From: Laccaria trichodermophora
Lineage: Eukaryota > Basidiomycota > Agaricomycetes > Agaricales > Hydnangiaceae
DNA: 64,000 bases
Assembly: GCA_018417955.1 (NCBI GenBank)
Contig: JACTVC010000006.1
Span: 1,364,001 to 1,428,000, forward strand
Reading direction: 5' to 3'
The notes beneath the pieces are model-generated. The model worked only from the letters and a program-made list of their open reading frames with translations, ran no database searches and was not told where the DNA came from. Below are positions 24,272 to 35,849 of this stretch, piece after piece. Positions within the stretch are counted from its first letter, which is position 1, and each line of letters begins with the position of its first letter. The position numbers and the translations under genes are program-made.

Positions 24272-24400
24272 CGATTTGGGTGCGGTCCCGCGTCGGGATA
24301 TTGAAATTAGGATTCCACAGGTGAGTTCGCGAGTCATTTCTGCGAGTAACGTGTATATTGATGAAAACTTGCTAAAGAGGTCAAAAGGATATGTCGGATA
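24272..24400 (-). repeat. Right arm of an inverted repeat flanking the 950-aa gene
   Basis: Reverse complement of the 20.1-kb arm; the shared blocks are gcgagtcatttctgcgagta, gatgaaaacttgct and gaggtcaaaagg. Confidence 0.75.
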
Positions 24401-24594
24401 AATCGAGTCGTTTCCTAGCGCGTTCCGGTTGCGAGCCTATTTCCAAGTCACCTTCACAGCACCCCGCGTTCAACGTTCATCAGCAATGGCAAAGGATTTG
24501 ATCAATTGCAACTCTCCATTCACCTCACTTCCGTACTCGCCGCGAACGCAGCCCCCGCACAAAAACCTCTCGAGGGCCATCTGAATCTTTCCAC

Positions 24595-24935
24595 TCCACG
24601 GCGGCCAGCCATGATCATCGGAGAAATAGATTCACCCCCTTTCACCCCCTGTGCCTTCCAGCAGCACCCCCACATCCCAGGGCCAACTCACCCTCGACCC
24701 CGACCCCGCACCCCGCCGAAAATCAACCTGGGCATCAGGCTGTAAATGCCTCTTCATAACCGGCTTCCTCTTCCTCATCGTCTCCTTTACCGCGCGCACA
24801 TAAGTCGTTGAAGGCGCCTCATTCGTGGTTGTATCAGAATGCGACGTGGAGAGGGGGGTGGTGCGTCCGCTGGTTGATCGGGAGCAGGGGTTTGATGTGT
24901 TGGCTACTGTGTGGACGAGGAATAGGGAATCAAGT
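24595..24935 (+). pseudogene. Truncated copy of the 5' end of the 14-17 kb membrane-protein gene
   Basis: From ccacggcggccagccatgat onward this plus-strand stretch matches the start of the minus-strand gene at 17176 (cacggcggccagccatgat), including its leader. The reading frame is broken by small indels. Recognisable pieces are the Pro-rich start, cgccgaaaatcaacctggg (RRKSTWG), the TM region (tgcctcttcataaccggctt) and, near 24870-24910, the region coding for PLIDQEQGFDVLATVW (here PLVDREQGFDVLATVW). Similarity ends near 24935. It is an inverted, non-functional duplicate 7.4 kb away. Confidence 0.85.
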
Positions 24936-25224
24936 AGTACAAAACCTTCTGAAATGCGACCGTCGGGCCTCTGAAACAACGCGTCGAGAATAGCTCGAGT
25001 GTGCTTTTATGCTCCTTGAAGAAAATGCAGTGAGTACTTGGAATTTTGGGCCTGCGGTGTATGTCCATGTTCGTCTTTTTTTTTGTCTCCGAGAAATGCA
25101 TCCGAGGTAATGACGTAATGAGTCAATGACGGCTCTGCGTTACGAGCTTCCTCGGCGCCATCCCACGCGCCTCGTCATGATAAAGTCCCCAAGTGAAAAA
25201 TTGCAGAACATTTCAAGTTGCAAC

Positions 25225-25774
25225 ATGTCCCTCAAGTTCATCAAAGTCGCAGCGCTCGTGGGCTCAAGCATTTCGTTTGGTACGTGCTGCGTCCCCACCT
25301 TGTCTACCCTCTATCTCATCATTGTCAGGCGGCAATTTCTACATCTCCGCCTTCGCCATCCCAGCGATGCTCTCCCCCTATAGCTACAAAGCCGAAGGAC
25401 AAGCAGTTGTCCTTCCCGCAAAGGCCCTACAGACGCAATGGCAGCACGTCTACGACACCGGTAAACGCTTCTTCCCGTTGCTTATCGTGGGGACCTCTGC
25501 GCTCTACCTATACCTCGCGTACAATGTTCCAGCCGAGGCCCGCCCACTGTACCTTTTAGCCGCTTGCTGTGGAGTGAGCATCGTGCCGTATACGCTCGCG
25601 GTGATGATGCCCAACATCAAAAGGATTCAGGCAGAGGTCAAGGAGGAAGATGCGCAGGGTGGGCTGAAGCTGAGGGACGACATTAAGACGTGGAGCAAGA
25701 TGAACTGTGGACGTGCGGTGCTGATGGGCGTGGCTTTCTTGGCAGGAGCTTGGGCGGCGGTGGACGGCTCGTAG
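25225..25774 (+). CDS. DUF1772 family (anthrone oxygenase-like) small membrane protein
   Basis: Exons join(25225..25279, 25329..25774), intron 49 nt, phase 1, 166 aa. It starts MSLKFIKVAALVGSSISFGG and has four predicted membrane helices (residues about 5-25, 65-85, 90-110, 145-163). The layout SFGGNFYISAFAIPAML, then YDTGKRFFPLL, TLAVMMPNIKRI and W-x-x-x-N-x-x-R (WSKMNCGRAVLMG) fits DUF1772. Some members of that family are anthrone oxygenases in polyketide pathways. No PKS is present nearby, so the substrate is unknown. Confidence 0.85.
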
Positions 25775-27042
25775 AGGTGTTACTATTTTGGCTCAATGAC
25801 TTGGTTTGAACAACTGCTTGACTTTTGCTTATTCAATTCTTGATATTAAAGCCCTCAGTCTTTCACTGTCCTAGGACTTTGGGCCCTCGAAATCCAAGAA
25901 TAACAATTTGGCTTGAAGTTCGCTATAGTACTACGCCCAACTTTGGCCCAACTTGAAGGAGAGCGGAATTCATGAAGAAAATTGTTGTTCTTGAGGTAAA
26001 GCTTTTGACCCCAGCCTTCCGGCTCAAATCGTACAGCAGTACACATTCGTTTTTATACAGATTTCAGTTGATCTAGCCTCACTTCGTATTGCACACGAAG
26101 GTAGCGAGTTTGGGGACGCCTTGCGAAGTTGTAGCAGCTTATTTGGTTCCAATTGGCAATGTGCCGACAGCCAAATTTTGATTTTGCGTGGTTTTCTTCT
26201 GACTGGAATGGCAAAGCTCCTCTCAGTGGTATACATCTCCTGGCCTGCCTGCAGACTTGTTGGCTTGTTGTCCATATTTGAAAGCCTGTATGCTGAAGTC
26301 CGCACCTCGCTGATGAGGCTTTTGAATTTGCACCCAGCTTCCTCGCCTTTCAATGTTCAGTTAACGTTCATCCGCGGCACTCGACACTGTGGTTTCCTAC
26401 ACCCTCCACCGCCGTTGATTGTCTTTGTGCGAGGTATCTTTGAGCTCAAGGACATTCTATCGTCGCTATCACTATCTTGGATGGCACATATTCTTGGATA
26501 GAACTAGGCTTGACATCGATGATGACGCACCTCTTCATTGCACCACTATCGCCACGCCGATGCCGTTCAGTACATGCTTCCTTGGCTTTATTACTAAATA
26601 TTATTCTGACTGCAATCTGGGACTCGGCTAGCTATGTTAACAAAACGGCTAAAAATCAGTTAGATTATGTATTACCTTTTCCCTTCCTCACGAGCCCACC
26701 TAGGTCCATTCCGGAGGCGCTCTAATGCGCTCTTCACCGCCATGTTCTCGTTATTAAGCGCTTTGCCGTCCGGTGCTCTCACGGGGAAAGATCGATCGAA
26801 AGTGGAAGCGGCAGAACTAAGGGTATATATTTATCACTTCTATTATTAGGGCTATTTGAGTGACCGCACGCCTAATTTTCAAATCCTCGCTGCATTTTCC
26901 TTTTCTTCCCTCAACAACGTGCCCGCCCTTGCCCCTCGCGTTGAGGTGATATATTCTGTTTGACGGAATACTGAAGGCGGCGTCGTTTAACGAAACCATA
27001 CGCTTTCGAGGAGCACTCAATACCTTCACTTGGAATCCAAAA

Positions 27043-29050
27043 ATGGCCACCTCGCCCACTGTCTTTTCTCTGCTTCAGAAGCTATGCACCGTTATCGCGC
27101 TTGGCTCGCTCTTGCTGCCAATGGTTAATACACACATCGTTAGGAGGGACGCCGATCATTGTGAGCATTTATAGTCCTCTGGCAACGATGAACCACTAAA
27201 TGCGGCTCGCTCTGCTGTAGTGCATAGACGAACTGGCGGCGATTGTGTTGCCTACTACTATGCTCCTGTGTCTACCAACATTGCATCGTTCCCGCCAATA
27301 TGGCAGCCCGCGTCAATCCTCTCCAACGACACCAACGCTATGAATAAATGGGCAGCTATCTCCCCCAATGTCCCGACTAATATACAACCAAAGGTGGTTT
27401 TATTTGGTCCTTGGGCTGTTCATTGGAGATTGACCATAATCTACTCTAGGGCACCATTGCTGGTGATTTCTCAAACGTTACATACAACGCGACCGATACC
27501 GATTGTTGGTGGACGTTCCACCAGTGCGTAACGCCCAAATTGGCAGGACTTCCGATGGATATTTCTAGTGTTCCAGAAGTAAGTTCCCTATTTTCTTCGA
27601 AGCCCGCGGACGGTTCTTTCTAACGCTCGATCGGAAATAGCCCAAGACCCTCGGATATGGATTCGACGATGGACCAAATTGTTCACATAACGCGTTTTAT
27701 GATTATTTGACATCTCAGCAACAAAAAGCCAGTGCGTGGTTTTCAGGAAAATTATTGACGAACTGTTGCTCATTTTTTTGTTCAGCGATGTTTTATGTTG
27801 GCAGTAACGTTTTGGACTGGCCTCTCGAAGCACAGAGGGCGATCACCGATGGTACCCCATCTTTGGACATCTTCCTTTTGTGTGTCTGACTATCGCACTT
27901 TTGTCTCCAGGTCACGAAATTTGCGTCCGTAAGTGTAACAACGTTCTTCGCAACGATCTGTTCTGAATCACCCCCAAGATACCTGGTCACATCGCTACAG
28001 TCAGAATATTTTTCGCTCCATAAGATTAAGTTTAATGAATTATTTAGTGACGGCTTTGAGCAGCCCCGATGCATTCGCGGAGTTGTACTACAGTTAGTTC
28101 TTTCCCGTCCACTCTCCCCTGGATCCCCTGAAAAAATTCCAATAGCCGTTGGTCGCACTCAAATGAGAAACCGTTTGCTTGCTGACCGAAGCTTTATAGA
28201 TGCAAGCTATCAAGCTTGTCACCGGCGTTACACCCACTTGCTGGAGGGTTCGTTTACGTCATTGTTTTCTGACGTCATTGATCCATCGCCCATCCTTTTT
28301 TAGCCTCCGTATGGCGATGTCGATGATCGCATTCGCTCCATCGCCAATGGTCTTGGACTTCGTACTATTGTGTGGAAGTATGATTCGTTTGATTGGAAGC
28401 AAGGTATGCCGGGCGTCACTGAGGCCACTGTGGATCAGAATTACCAAGGGTTGATCGATGGTGCAAATAGCGCAATGTTTGATACTGTACGTTATTCGTT
28501 TCTGCGACAACTGGATGACAACCTACCAGCGGTTTCTATCTCTCCAGGTCGGCGCCATCATGCTCACGCATGAGTTGAACAATTATACCATGTCCGAGGC
28601 GATCAAGTGGTACCCATCCCTCAGGGCTGCCTTCACGGTCAAATTTTTTGTTCTTGTTGATTGATGATTAGGAATACTAATCTATCGGTCGAACAATAGG
28701 TCGTCCCAGTTGGAGTGGCACTCAACAAAACTCAGCCGTACGTCGAGAGCACGCCCACTCAGCCGTCGTTTTCACAATGTCGGTTCTTAACCTTTCTAAT
28801 CCTGCGAAACTTTCTAAAAGGCATTTTTACTGATTCAGACGTCGCGAGTATGGCTCCGGCGCCCTCAGTTGTTCCCATTTCTATTGCGACGAATTCGGCC
28901 ACTACATCGGAAGCCCCAGCACCGACAGTGTCGATCAACGCGGCGCAAGGCGCGAAAACCGGGACAAGCTCTTCTGCTGCACGAATACAAATTTCAGGGT
29001 TGACAGCGATTTTCGTCGCTGCGTTCATCGCCGCCTCAATTGGCCACTAA
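27043..29050 (+). CDS. Chitin deacetylase (CE4), GPI-anchored, paralogue A
   Basis: Fourteen exons: join(27043..27160, 27221..27393, 27450..27578, 27641..27731, 27786..27851, 27911..27928, 27979..27999, 28048..28092, 28146..28147, 28200..28247, 28304..28486, 28548..28637, 28700..28778, 28839..29050), 424 aa, frame kept throughout. Exon 9 is 2 nt (CC) and is needed for the frame. Signal peptide [20 protein letters not shown]; NodB motifs [13 protein letters not shown] (catalytic and metal Asp), HTWSH (metal His), [11 protein letters not shown] and GAIMLTHELNN; C-terminal Ser/Ala-rich stretch and hydrophobic tail (ISGLTAIFVAAFIAASIGH) typical of a GPI signal. The enzyme removes acetyl groups from chitin at the cell surface or wall. 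The paralogue is at 32482. Confidence 0.92.
28146..28147 (+). other. 2-nt microexon (CC) of deacetylase A
   Basis: The upstream exon ends in A (phase 1, ..TAC TAC A). The next recognisable coding block starts exactly at ATG CAA GCT (phase 0). Between them lie two back-to-back GT-AG introns of 53 nt (28093-28145) and 52 nt (28148-28199) separated by CC. A+CC gives ACC = Thr, producing YYTMQAIKLV. The identical arrangement occurs in paralogue B. Confidence 0.75.
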
Positions 29051-29954
29051 ACCTAGTGGCAATTGAATTTTTGGAACTATTGGGACGACACGGACACCTC
29101 GCTCGTTCAACATAGTAACACTCACCTCTAAACCCACCAACCAACCCTTTCTTGCTTTTATTACACTGGTCGCTCGCGGTGACACTTTTCGTATATTATT
29201 ATGCTAATTAGCTAATTTCGAAGCTGCGATTTCTTTCGTCGAGGAAATTATCTGTCACGTTGTCTTTACTTCAGTAGCCCTTATCATTATTTTGTCACGA
29301 CCATGTCGCTCTTTTGGACTTTCCTGCCAATGAATGGCATGCAAGTGCCTCTTGTCCTGCTGGAAAAACTACGATATATGTTACTGTAGGTCAATGTTGC
29401 ACCTATCGAGGATAACGCCTCAGACCAATAACTTCTGTCTAAAATCATACAACATTTTCTTTTGCATAAAGATTTTATCTGCTTTCAAGTTGGTTATTGG
29501 ACGAGTAGCTCTTCATGAGTAGCCTAAATTTGAGGAAAGTTCTCCATATTGTAGCAGCTTATTTGGTTCTAATTGGCAATGTGCCGGTGGCCCACATTTG
29601 ATTTTGCGTTTTCTTCTCAACGGCGTTGGCAGTGCTCCTCTCAGTGGTACAGTACACACAGGTATACATCTTCTGGCTCCAACCGATGTGTCTGCAGGCT
29701 TGCTGACTTGTGGTCTATGAATATTTGAGAGCCTTGATTCCGCACCTTCCCGATGAGGCTTGACTTGTAAAATTTCACCCAGCTTCCTCGTGGCCTTTCA
29801 TCCGCGGCACCTTCGGCACTGTCCTTTCCCAGAACTAACCTTGACATCGACACCTTCCATGACGCACAGCTTCATTGTGCTGAATCCGTCCAGCACATTC
29901 TTCGTTCGCTGTATTATTCTGACTACAATGTGCAAAAGTCGGCTAGCTACTAAT

Positions 29955-32091
29955 CAGGAAAACGTCCAGTTGAACTTTGGGCAACTTTGGCAACTTTGCA
30001 AAGTTGTAAAGTTGCCAAAGTTGCCGAAGTTCGACAACTTTGGAAAGTAAGGTACAAGCACTTTCAAAGTTGCTGAACCACTTTCCAAAGTTGAAAAACA
30101 TCTTTCCGTAGCACTTTGGTACTCATCTTAAACTTTGGTAGTACAACTTTATTTAGTCACTTTGGATCTCAAGCATGACATGAAACAGAAAAAGGAATAG
30201 CATTGAGGTTCAGTGTCTGATACACGATCATATACAGGAGATGGGTACTTGATAAAGCCCTAGTTAGACACTACTTCGGAGACTTCTCGCCAACATCCAT
30301 CCAGTCGCTGCTACTCGACCTGCACGCTACCGCTACTCGACCCAGTGCATGCTGCCGCTATCCCATGGAGTTCGCTTAGTGGTCTGGAGGAGCAATCCTG
30401 GGCATGGTCGCCATTGCGTGGATGTGTTCGTGGTTGTGGATGCGTTGGCGTGATTGTGAACGCGTTGGCGTGGATGCGTCATGGTCGTCGTTCGCGATCA
30501 TTGTCGTGAACACGCGGTGGTCGTCTTGGTGGTCGCCATGTCTTGATTTTGGTAGAGGTCGTCGTATAGTTCGTTTCGTGATCTGGAGGAACATGCATGT
30601 CAGTATATCATAAGCATGTGGGTGAAACGACAAACACCAATGCTCCATCCTCCGATGGGCTGAAAGGCTGGATTGGCGACAAGAATTACATCAGAAGAGA
30701 AGTCAAATCAGTACCCAATTGCGAGGGAGATAGGAGAAAAAACTTACACAGTACCCGCGTCTTACGTTATCCAGTTGTCGTTTAAATTGGGAGGAGTATG
30801 TCGAGCTCTGCTAATTTAGAAAGACCATACGTTTAAGGAGAGTGTGAAGGAACAGATTAACCAAGACTTACGAGATCTATCACCTTAAGCTGCTAAGAGC
30901 TTGCCATCTAAAAACGAGACTTGAAATCCGGGGAGAAACGGAGGAGTGGATAGAGGCACAGTGGGTGGAGGACGGTGAAGGTAAGACAGGTGGAGAAGAG
31001 GGTGAGCGCTGAGCGCTGAGCGGTGACACCAGCGACCAATCGATACAATCGGTGGTGGGGACAGGTGGGGAAGGAAGAAAGAGCGCGAAAATTTCTCACC
31101 ACGAACTTCAGTAAACCCGTGATCGCATCATCCTCTTGAGGGCCGGGCAATTCAACTTGTGCAAAAACAAACAGCGTGCATCTTCTTGCCAAATCCTACA
31201 GAGGTGCGTACGTTAATTTGTTCCTCTATTCGCATATGAGGACTTACTTTGGCCGCTAGATATAACCTCGGATTCAGCTCTCTGCGCACACTCCACACTC
31301 ACAAGCATTCCGCTCAACACAAATGACGACGAGGAATCACGGGTGAATATATATGTGACGACTACCTACTACAAACCGAAGCGATACGCGAAAAGACGAA
31401 CAAAACCACGATAACGCGTACACGAAAGCGCAACATTCAAATCAAATGCTAACTGCTACCGGAAGAACGCAGGAGTGTGGGACTCGAAACGAGCGGATAC
31501 GCTACAGACAGCTGGCATTTCGCATTTACGAACTGGGATAGGGTCGTGAGGAATCAAAGAAGGTCATGGAAGGTGTGTACTTACATTGCTTCATCCATCA
31601 TGCACAGTACTGATTGTGTACCCTCACAAGCCGTCCGCTAGACACAGACGACGATGGAGGTTCACAGGCGTATCTGTGACGAGGTGCTGCTACCAAGGTA
31701 TCGGAGGGGGGTATTCATGGCAATAACCCCGAGACGGCGGGTGATCTCGGGAACATTCGCGACTTGTTGGGAGCGTAAGAGAAGATGGTTCGCCCAGTCT
31801 AGAAAAGAGAATAGAAGGAAGAGCTGTGGATGGCGACATTTAGGAGGAAGTTGCTCTCGCGAGAAAACCACGTACATGAGATAGCCTCCTACACTTCTAA
31901 TTTTATAATTTACAGTCTCTTTTGAAAGTTTCAACTCCAAAGTGAAAGATGTTTAGAAAGTAGTTCAAAGAGTAGAAATCAAAGTCAAAGATGTATTCTT
32001 GAAGTGAAAGTTCGTGGTAAAGTTGAAATAGTTGCTCAAAGTTGCTGACATCAAAGTCTAAGTTACCAAAGTGTAATTGGACGTTTTGCTG
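29955..32091. mobile_element. Non-autonomous DNA transposon with short TIRs, 2,137 bp
   Basis: Left end caggaaaacgtccagttgaa. The right end, reverse-complemented, is cagcaaaacgtccaattaca, followed in both by an actttgg word. Both subterminal zones (29990-30180 and 31900-32075) are packed with aactttg / caaagtt words in both orientations, as expected for transposase-binding sites. The element is absent at the matching point of duplication copy A (about 26630), so it inserted after or at the duplication. No transposase ORF is visible inside; the interior has small ORFs without domains. Flanks ctactaat and atgtatgt do not give a clear target-site duplication. The CAG terminus is compatible with hAT, but superfamily assignment is uncertain. 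Confidence 0.75.
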
Positions 32092-32481
32092 ATGTATGTT
32101 TTACCAAACGGCGGAAAGTCAGCTGGGCTAAATGTCCCCTTTTTCTTCCTCACGCGCCCACCTACATCTATTCCCAACGTGCTTTTCATCGTCATGTTCC
32201 TGTTACTAAGCGCTCGGCCGTTCGTTGCTCTCACGGGGTCGATCAAAACGCGGCAAAACGAAGGTATATTTATCACTTGGATGCGAGTTATTATTAGGGC
32301 TATATTAGCGACCGCACGCCTCGTTTCCAAACCCTTGCTCCACTTTCCTTTCCTCCCTTCAAGAACGTGCCCGCCGTTTCCCCTCGTGTTGGATTGTTTG
32401 ACGGAGTACTGAAGGCGGCGTCGTCTGACGAAATCATAACGCTTTCAAGGAGCTTTCAATACCTCCGCCTGGGATCCAAAA

Positions 32482-34474
32482 ATGGCCACCTCGCCCACTC
32501 TCTTTTCTCTGCTTCAGAAGCTATGCACCGTCATCGCGCTTGGCTCTTCCTTGCAGTTGGGGGTTAACGCAGGCATCGTCAGGAGGGAGGTCGATCATCG
32601 TGAGCATTTATAGTCCTTTGGCAACGATGAATTACTAAATGCGGAACGCTCTGCCGTAGTGCGTCGACAAACTACTGGCGGCGGTTGTGCTCCCTACTAC
32701 TATGCTCCTGTGTCGACCAGTATTTCCTCGTTCCCGCCAATATGGCAGCCCGCGTCAATCCTTGCCAACGACACCAACGCTATGAACAAATGGGCAGCTA
32801 TCTCCCCCAATGTCCCGACTAATATACAGCCAAAGGTTGTTTTCTTTCTTCCTTAGCCTCTTCATCGAAGAGTAATCATATCCTACTCTAGGGCACCATC
32901 ACTGGCAATTTCACAAACGTCACATACAACGCGACTGACACCGATTGTTGGTGGACGTATCACCAGTGCGTTACGCCTAAATTGGCGGGGCTTCCGATGG
33001 ATATTTCTAGCGTTCCAGAAGTAAGTTCCCTACTTTCGCCGAAGTCCGGTCCTTCTTAACCCTCGATTGGAAATAGCCCAAGACCCTCGGATATGGATTT
33101 GACGATGGACCAAATTGTTCACATAACGCGTTTTATGACTATCTGACATCTCAGAAGCAAAAAGCAAGTGCGTCATTTTCAGGGGAATTACAGTCGACTT
33201 GTTACTCAATTTTTTGTCTAGCGATGTATTATATTGGCAGTAACGTTTTGGACTGGCCTCTTGAGGCACAGAGGGCGATTACTGATGGTACCCATCTCTG
33301 CACTAACTTTCTTCTGTGTGTCTGATGATCTTCTGTTGCCTCCAGGCCATGAAGTTTGCGTCCGTGAGTGTAAAAACGTTTTTCGCAATGACTTATCCTA
33401 AATGTGGACTTGTAGATACATGGTCACATCGCTACAGTCAGAACCTAGTCTTATTCCCGTGAGATTTTGTTTGATGAGTTGTTCAGTGACGGCTTTCAGC
33501 AGCCCCGATGCATTCGCGGAGTTGTACTACAGTTAGTTCTTTCTCGTCCGCTATCCTGTGAACCCCTGAACATTTTTCCAATAGCCGTTCGTCGCACTTA
33601 AACGAGAAGCCTTTGCGTTGCTGACCGAAGCTTTATAGATGCAAGCAATAAAGCTTGTCACCGGGGTTACACCCACTTGTTGGAGGGTTCGTTTACGTCT
33701 TTTTTCTCTGACCCGTGATTGACCTATCACCCATCCCTTTTAGCCTCCGTATGGTGATGTCGATGATCGCATTCGTGCTATCGCCAACGCTCTTGGTCTT
33801 CGTACTACCCTGTGGAAGTACGATTCGTCTGATTGGAAAGTAGGTACAGCAGGCGTCACTGAGGCCACGGTGGATCAAAATTACCAGAGTTTCATCGATG
33901 CCGCCAATAACGGGACGTTTAATACTGTGTGTTATTTTCCTTTGAACGAAACTGGATGATAAACTATCGACGGTCTCTATTTTCCCAGGTCGGCGCCATC
34001 ATTCTCACGCATGAGTTGAACAATTATACCATGTCTGAGGCGATCAAGTGGTACCCATCTATCAGGGCTGCCTTCAACGTCAGTTTTTCTAATCTGTTCC
34101 TATTCACGAATACTGACCTATTTGCCAAACAGTACGTCGTCCCAGTTGGAGTGGCATTGAATAAAACTCAGCCGTACGCCGAGAGCACGCCTACACTGCC
34201 ATCATTTTCACAATGTCGGTAACCTTTCTAAAGACTGCGAAAGTTTCTAAAACGCATATTTCTTACTGATTCAGACATTGGAAGTATGGGCCCGGCGCCC
34301 TCAGTTGTACCTGTTTCTACCGCGGCGGCTACGATCACCACATCAGAAGCTGGGCCCGCACCGTCGATCAGTGCGGCGCAAGGCGCGAAATCCTCTTCTG
34401 CTTCGAGGATTCAAATTTCAGGATTGACAGCAAATTTCGTCGCTGTGTTCATCGTCGCATTGATTGGACAATAA
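32482..34474 (+). CDS. Chitin deacetylase (CE4), GPI-anchored, paralogue B
   Basis: Fourteen exons: join(32482..32599, 32660..32835, 32892..33020, 33077..33167, 33222..33287, 33346..33363, 33416..33436, 33487..33531, 33585..33586, 33639..33686, 33744..33926, 33989..34078, 34133..34214, 34275..34474), 422 aa. Intron positions are identical to paralogue A, including the 2-nt exon 9. All catalytic motifs are kept: [40 protein letters not shown]. Secretion signal at the start, Ser/Ala-rich GPI-type tail ([19 protein letters not shown]). Differences from A are scattered substitutions and small codon-length indels (+1 codon in exons 2 and 13, -4 in exon 14), so both copies look functional. Its proximal promoter region was separated from the upstream part of the duplication by the transposon. 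Confidence 0.92.
33585..33586 (+). other. 2-nt microexon (CC) of deacetylase B
   Basis: Introns 33532-33584 (53 nt) and 33587-33638 (52 nt) have exactly the same lengths as in paralogue A and leave the dinucleotide CC between AG and GT. Confidence 0.75.
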
Positions 34475-34939
34475 ACCTAGTAGCAAACGAACTTTGGAAT
34501 CATTGGACGACACCGGACACTCGTATCACTTACTAAATCCATCCACGCTTTTCGCAAGGCTCGCGGGACACTTCTCGTATATTGTCATGCTAGTTAGCTA
34601 ATATTGTAGCTACGATTTCTTCCCTTAAGGAAAACATCTCTATCAAGTTGTCTTTACATTCCCTTTACATGTGTAACATATGTAGTAGCCCAATGTATTT
34701 CATAGGCCAACTATCACGACCGCGTCAGGTCCTTTGGACTTTTTCCGGATGAATACATGGAAATGAAAATTTTCTCTGTGATTGGTCGGATACCTATACC
34801 AATGTGTTGGCCTGAGCGCAGAGTTTTCACTTACGCGTCCGATTCGACGCGCCATGGTGACAAGTAACTGGCGGTCACGTTGAATGTGCCACCTGCCAGC
34901 TATCTTGTCCACCTCCCTAAAGATCTATTTCTCTGCAAA

Positions 34940-35436
34940 ATGTCGTCCATGAAGAACTCGCATGACGACCCCAGAGATGCCTCTTTAGAGGTGCCGTTCT
35001 CTCTTCCGAAAAACTGGTACAAAGAATCAAATGGTTCGTCGCGAGTCACTCGTAGAAACATGATTAGTCTCATTCTTGTGCTTTCAGAGGCTTTAAGCAC
35101 GTCGGGAATGTTCTTCTCTGGCCTTATCATGGTTACGCGTAATCGGTGCGTTACGCATCTTGCAGTTGTTCATTGATGATAGGTGTCCTTATTTCCAACC
35201 GACAGATATTTGGCCTGGCCGGCAGTGCTGTTTGGTATCAACTCTCTGATCAACCAACACCCTTTACGCGCGAAGGAGGGCTCTGGTGGGGGGTGGTCAA
35301 ACTTATTGTATGTGTCTTGACTGCCATGAGACTGCAACTACCGTCCTGAACATCCATTTTTAGATTATGTGTATCGGCGCTGATTGCGTCTTACATCCCT
35401 GTATTTGTCGTCACCAACAGGCCATCCATCGTTTAA
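34940..35436 (+). CDS. Asterix / WDR83OS homologue (PAT complex subunit)
   Basis: Three exons, join(34940..35145, 35206..35307, 35364..35436), introns 60 and 56 nt, 126 aa, all phases matching. It starts MSSMKNSHDDPRDASLEVPF. The conserved core is spread over the exons: STSGMFF, NRYLAWPAVLFGINSLINQH, then LLLCVSALIASYIPVFVVTN. Two or three membrane helices. In eukaryotes Asterix pairs with CCDC47 in the ER intramembrane chaperone (PAT complex) that helps insert multipass proteins; the role here is by family. A short polar N-terminus precedes the conserved part, as in other fungi. Confidence 0.85.
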
Positions 35437-35849
35437 TATATAGGCCTTATATCTTCGAACGCGGTGCAACTCAGTGCTGCCTGAAAGGGCGAGTGCAAAT
35501 TTGACGTAACTTCTAAACCAAGCAACATGTCAATCTCTCTTTGAGGAATACACACGGCACTACATCTACACATCAACATCTTTAAAGTAAATGGAAGGCA
35601 GGCACACTTCCTGTTCGCTCAAGTTATTTTGAAGTTGAAATAGTTCGCGCGCAACAGGAGATATAATTCTGGACGAGAATGCCAGAGACAATTCTCTCAC
35701 AAGGTAAGCACCAGGTATCAGTTTGGACATGACAGAAAAACCTGCGGATACATCATTAAGGAATACAAAGGCTGACGCGAAGCCGGGTTGCCATACAGCA
35801 GAAGTGCCGAGAAGCTTCGCTCCCAGACTATGAATACTAACAGGAATCA
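35437..35849. other. Intergenic, no supported gene
   Basis: One 96-codon minus ORF has no recognisable motif. Nothing else seen. Confidence 0.5.

Larger units (their letters stand above)
26120..29330. repeat. Tandem segmental duplication, copy A
   Basis: Copy A spans the upstream block beginning agcagcttatttggttccaa (26128), the deacetylase gene and its 3' flank to about 29330 (ttttggactttcctgcc). Copy B begins agcagcttatttggttctaa (29553), continues across an insertion at 29955-32091, and ends near 34745 (ctttggactttttccgg). Introns, exons and flanks are all conserved. Confidence 0.9.
29545..34745. repeat. Tandem segmental duplication, copy B (interrupted)
   Basis: Same order of sequence as 26120-29330 but split by a 2,137-bp element at 29955-32091. 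Upstream part 29545-29954; gene and 3' flank 32092-34745. Confidence 0.88.

Noticed and set aside
28093..28199. A single 107-nt intron in deacetylase A
   Set aside because: Exon phases 1 and 0 do not match; only the two-intron reading with a CC exon keeps the frame and gives the expected Thr.
30376..30650. ORFs inside the 2.1-kb TIR element as a possible transposase
   Set aside because: Too short and without any catalytic or DNA-binding motif; both strands are open because of a biased word composition (gcgttggcgtg).
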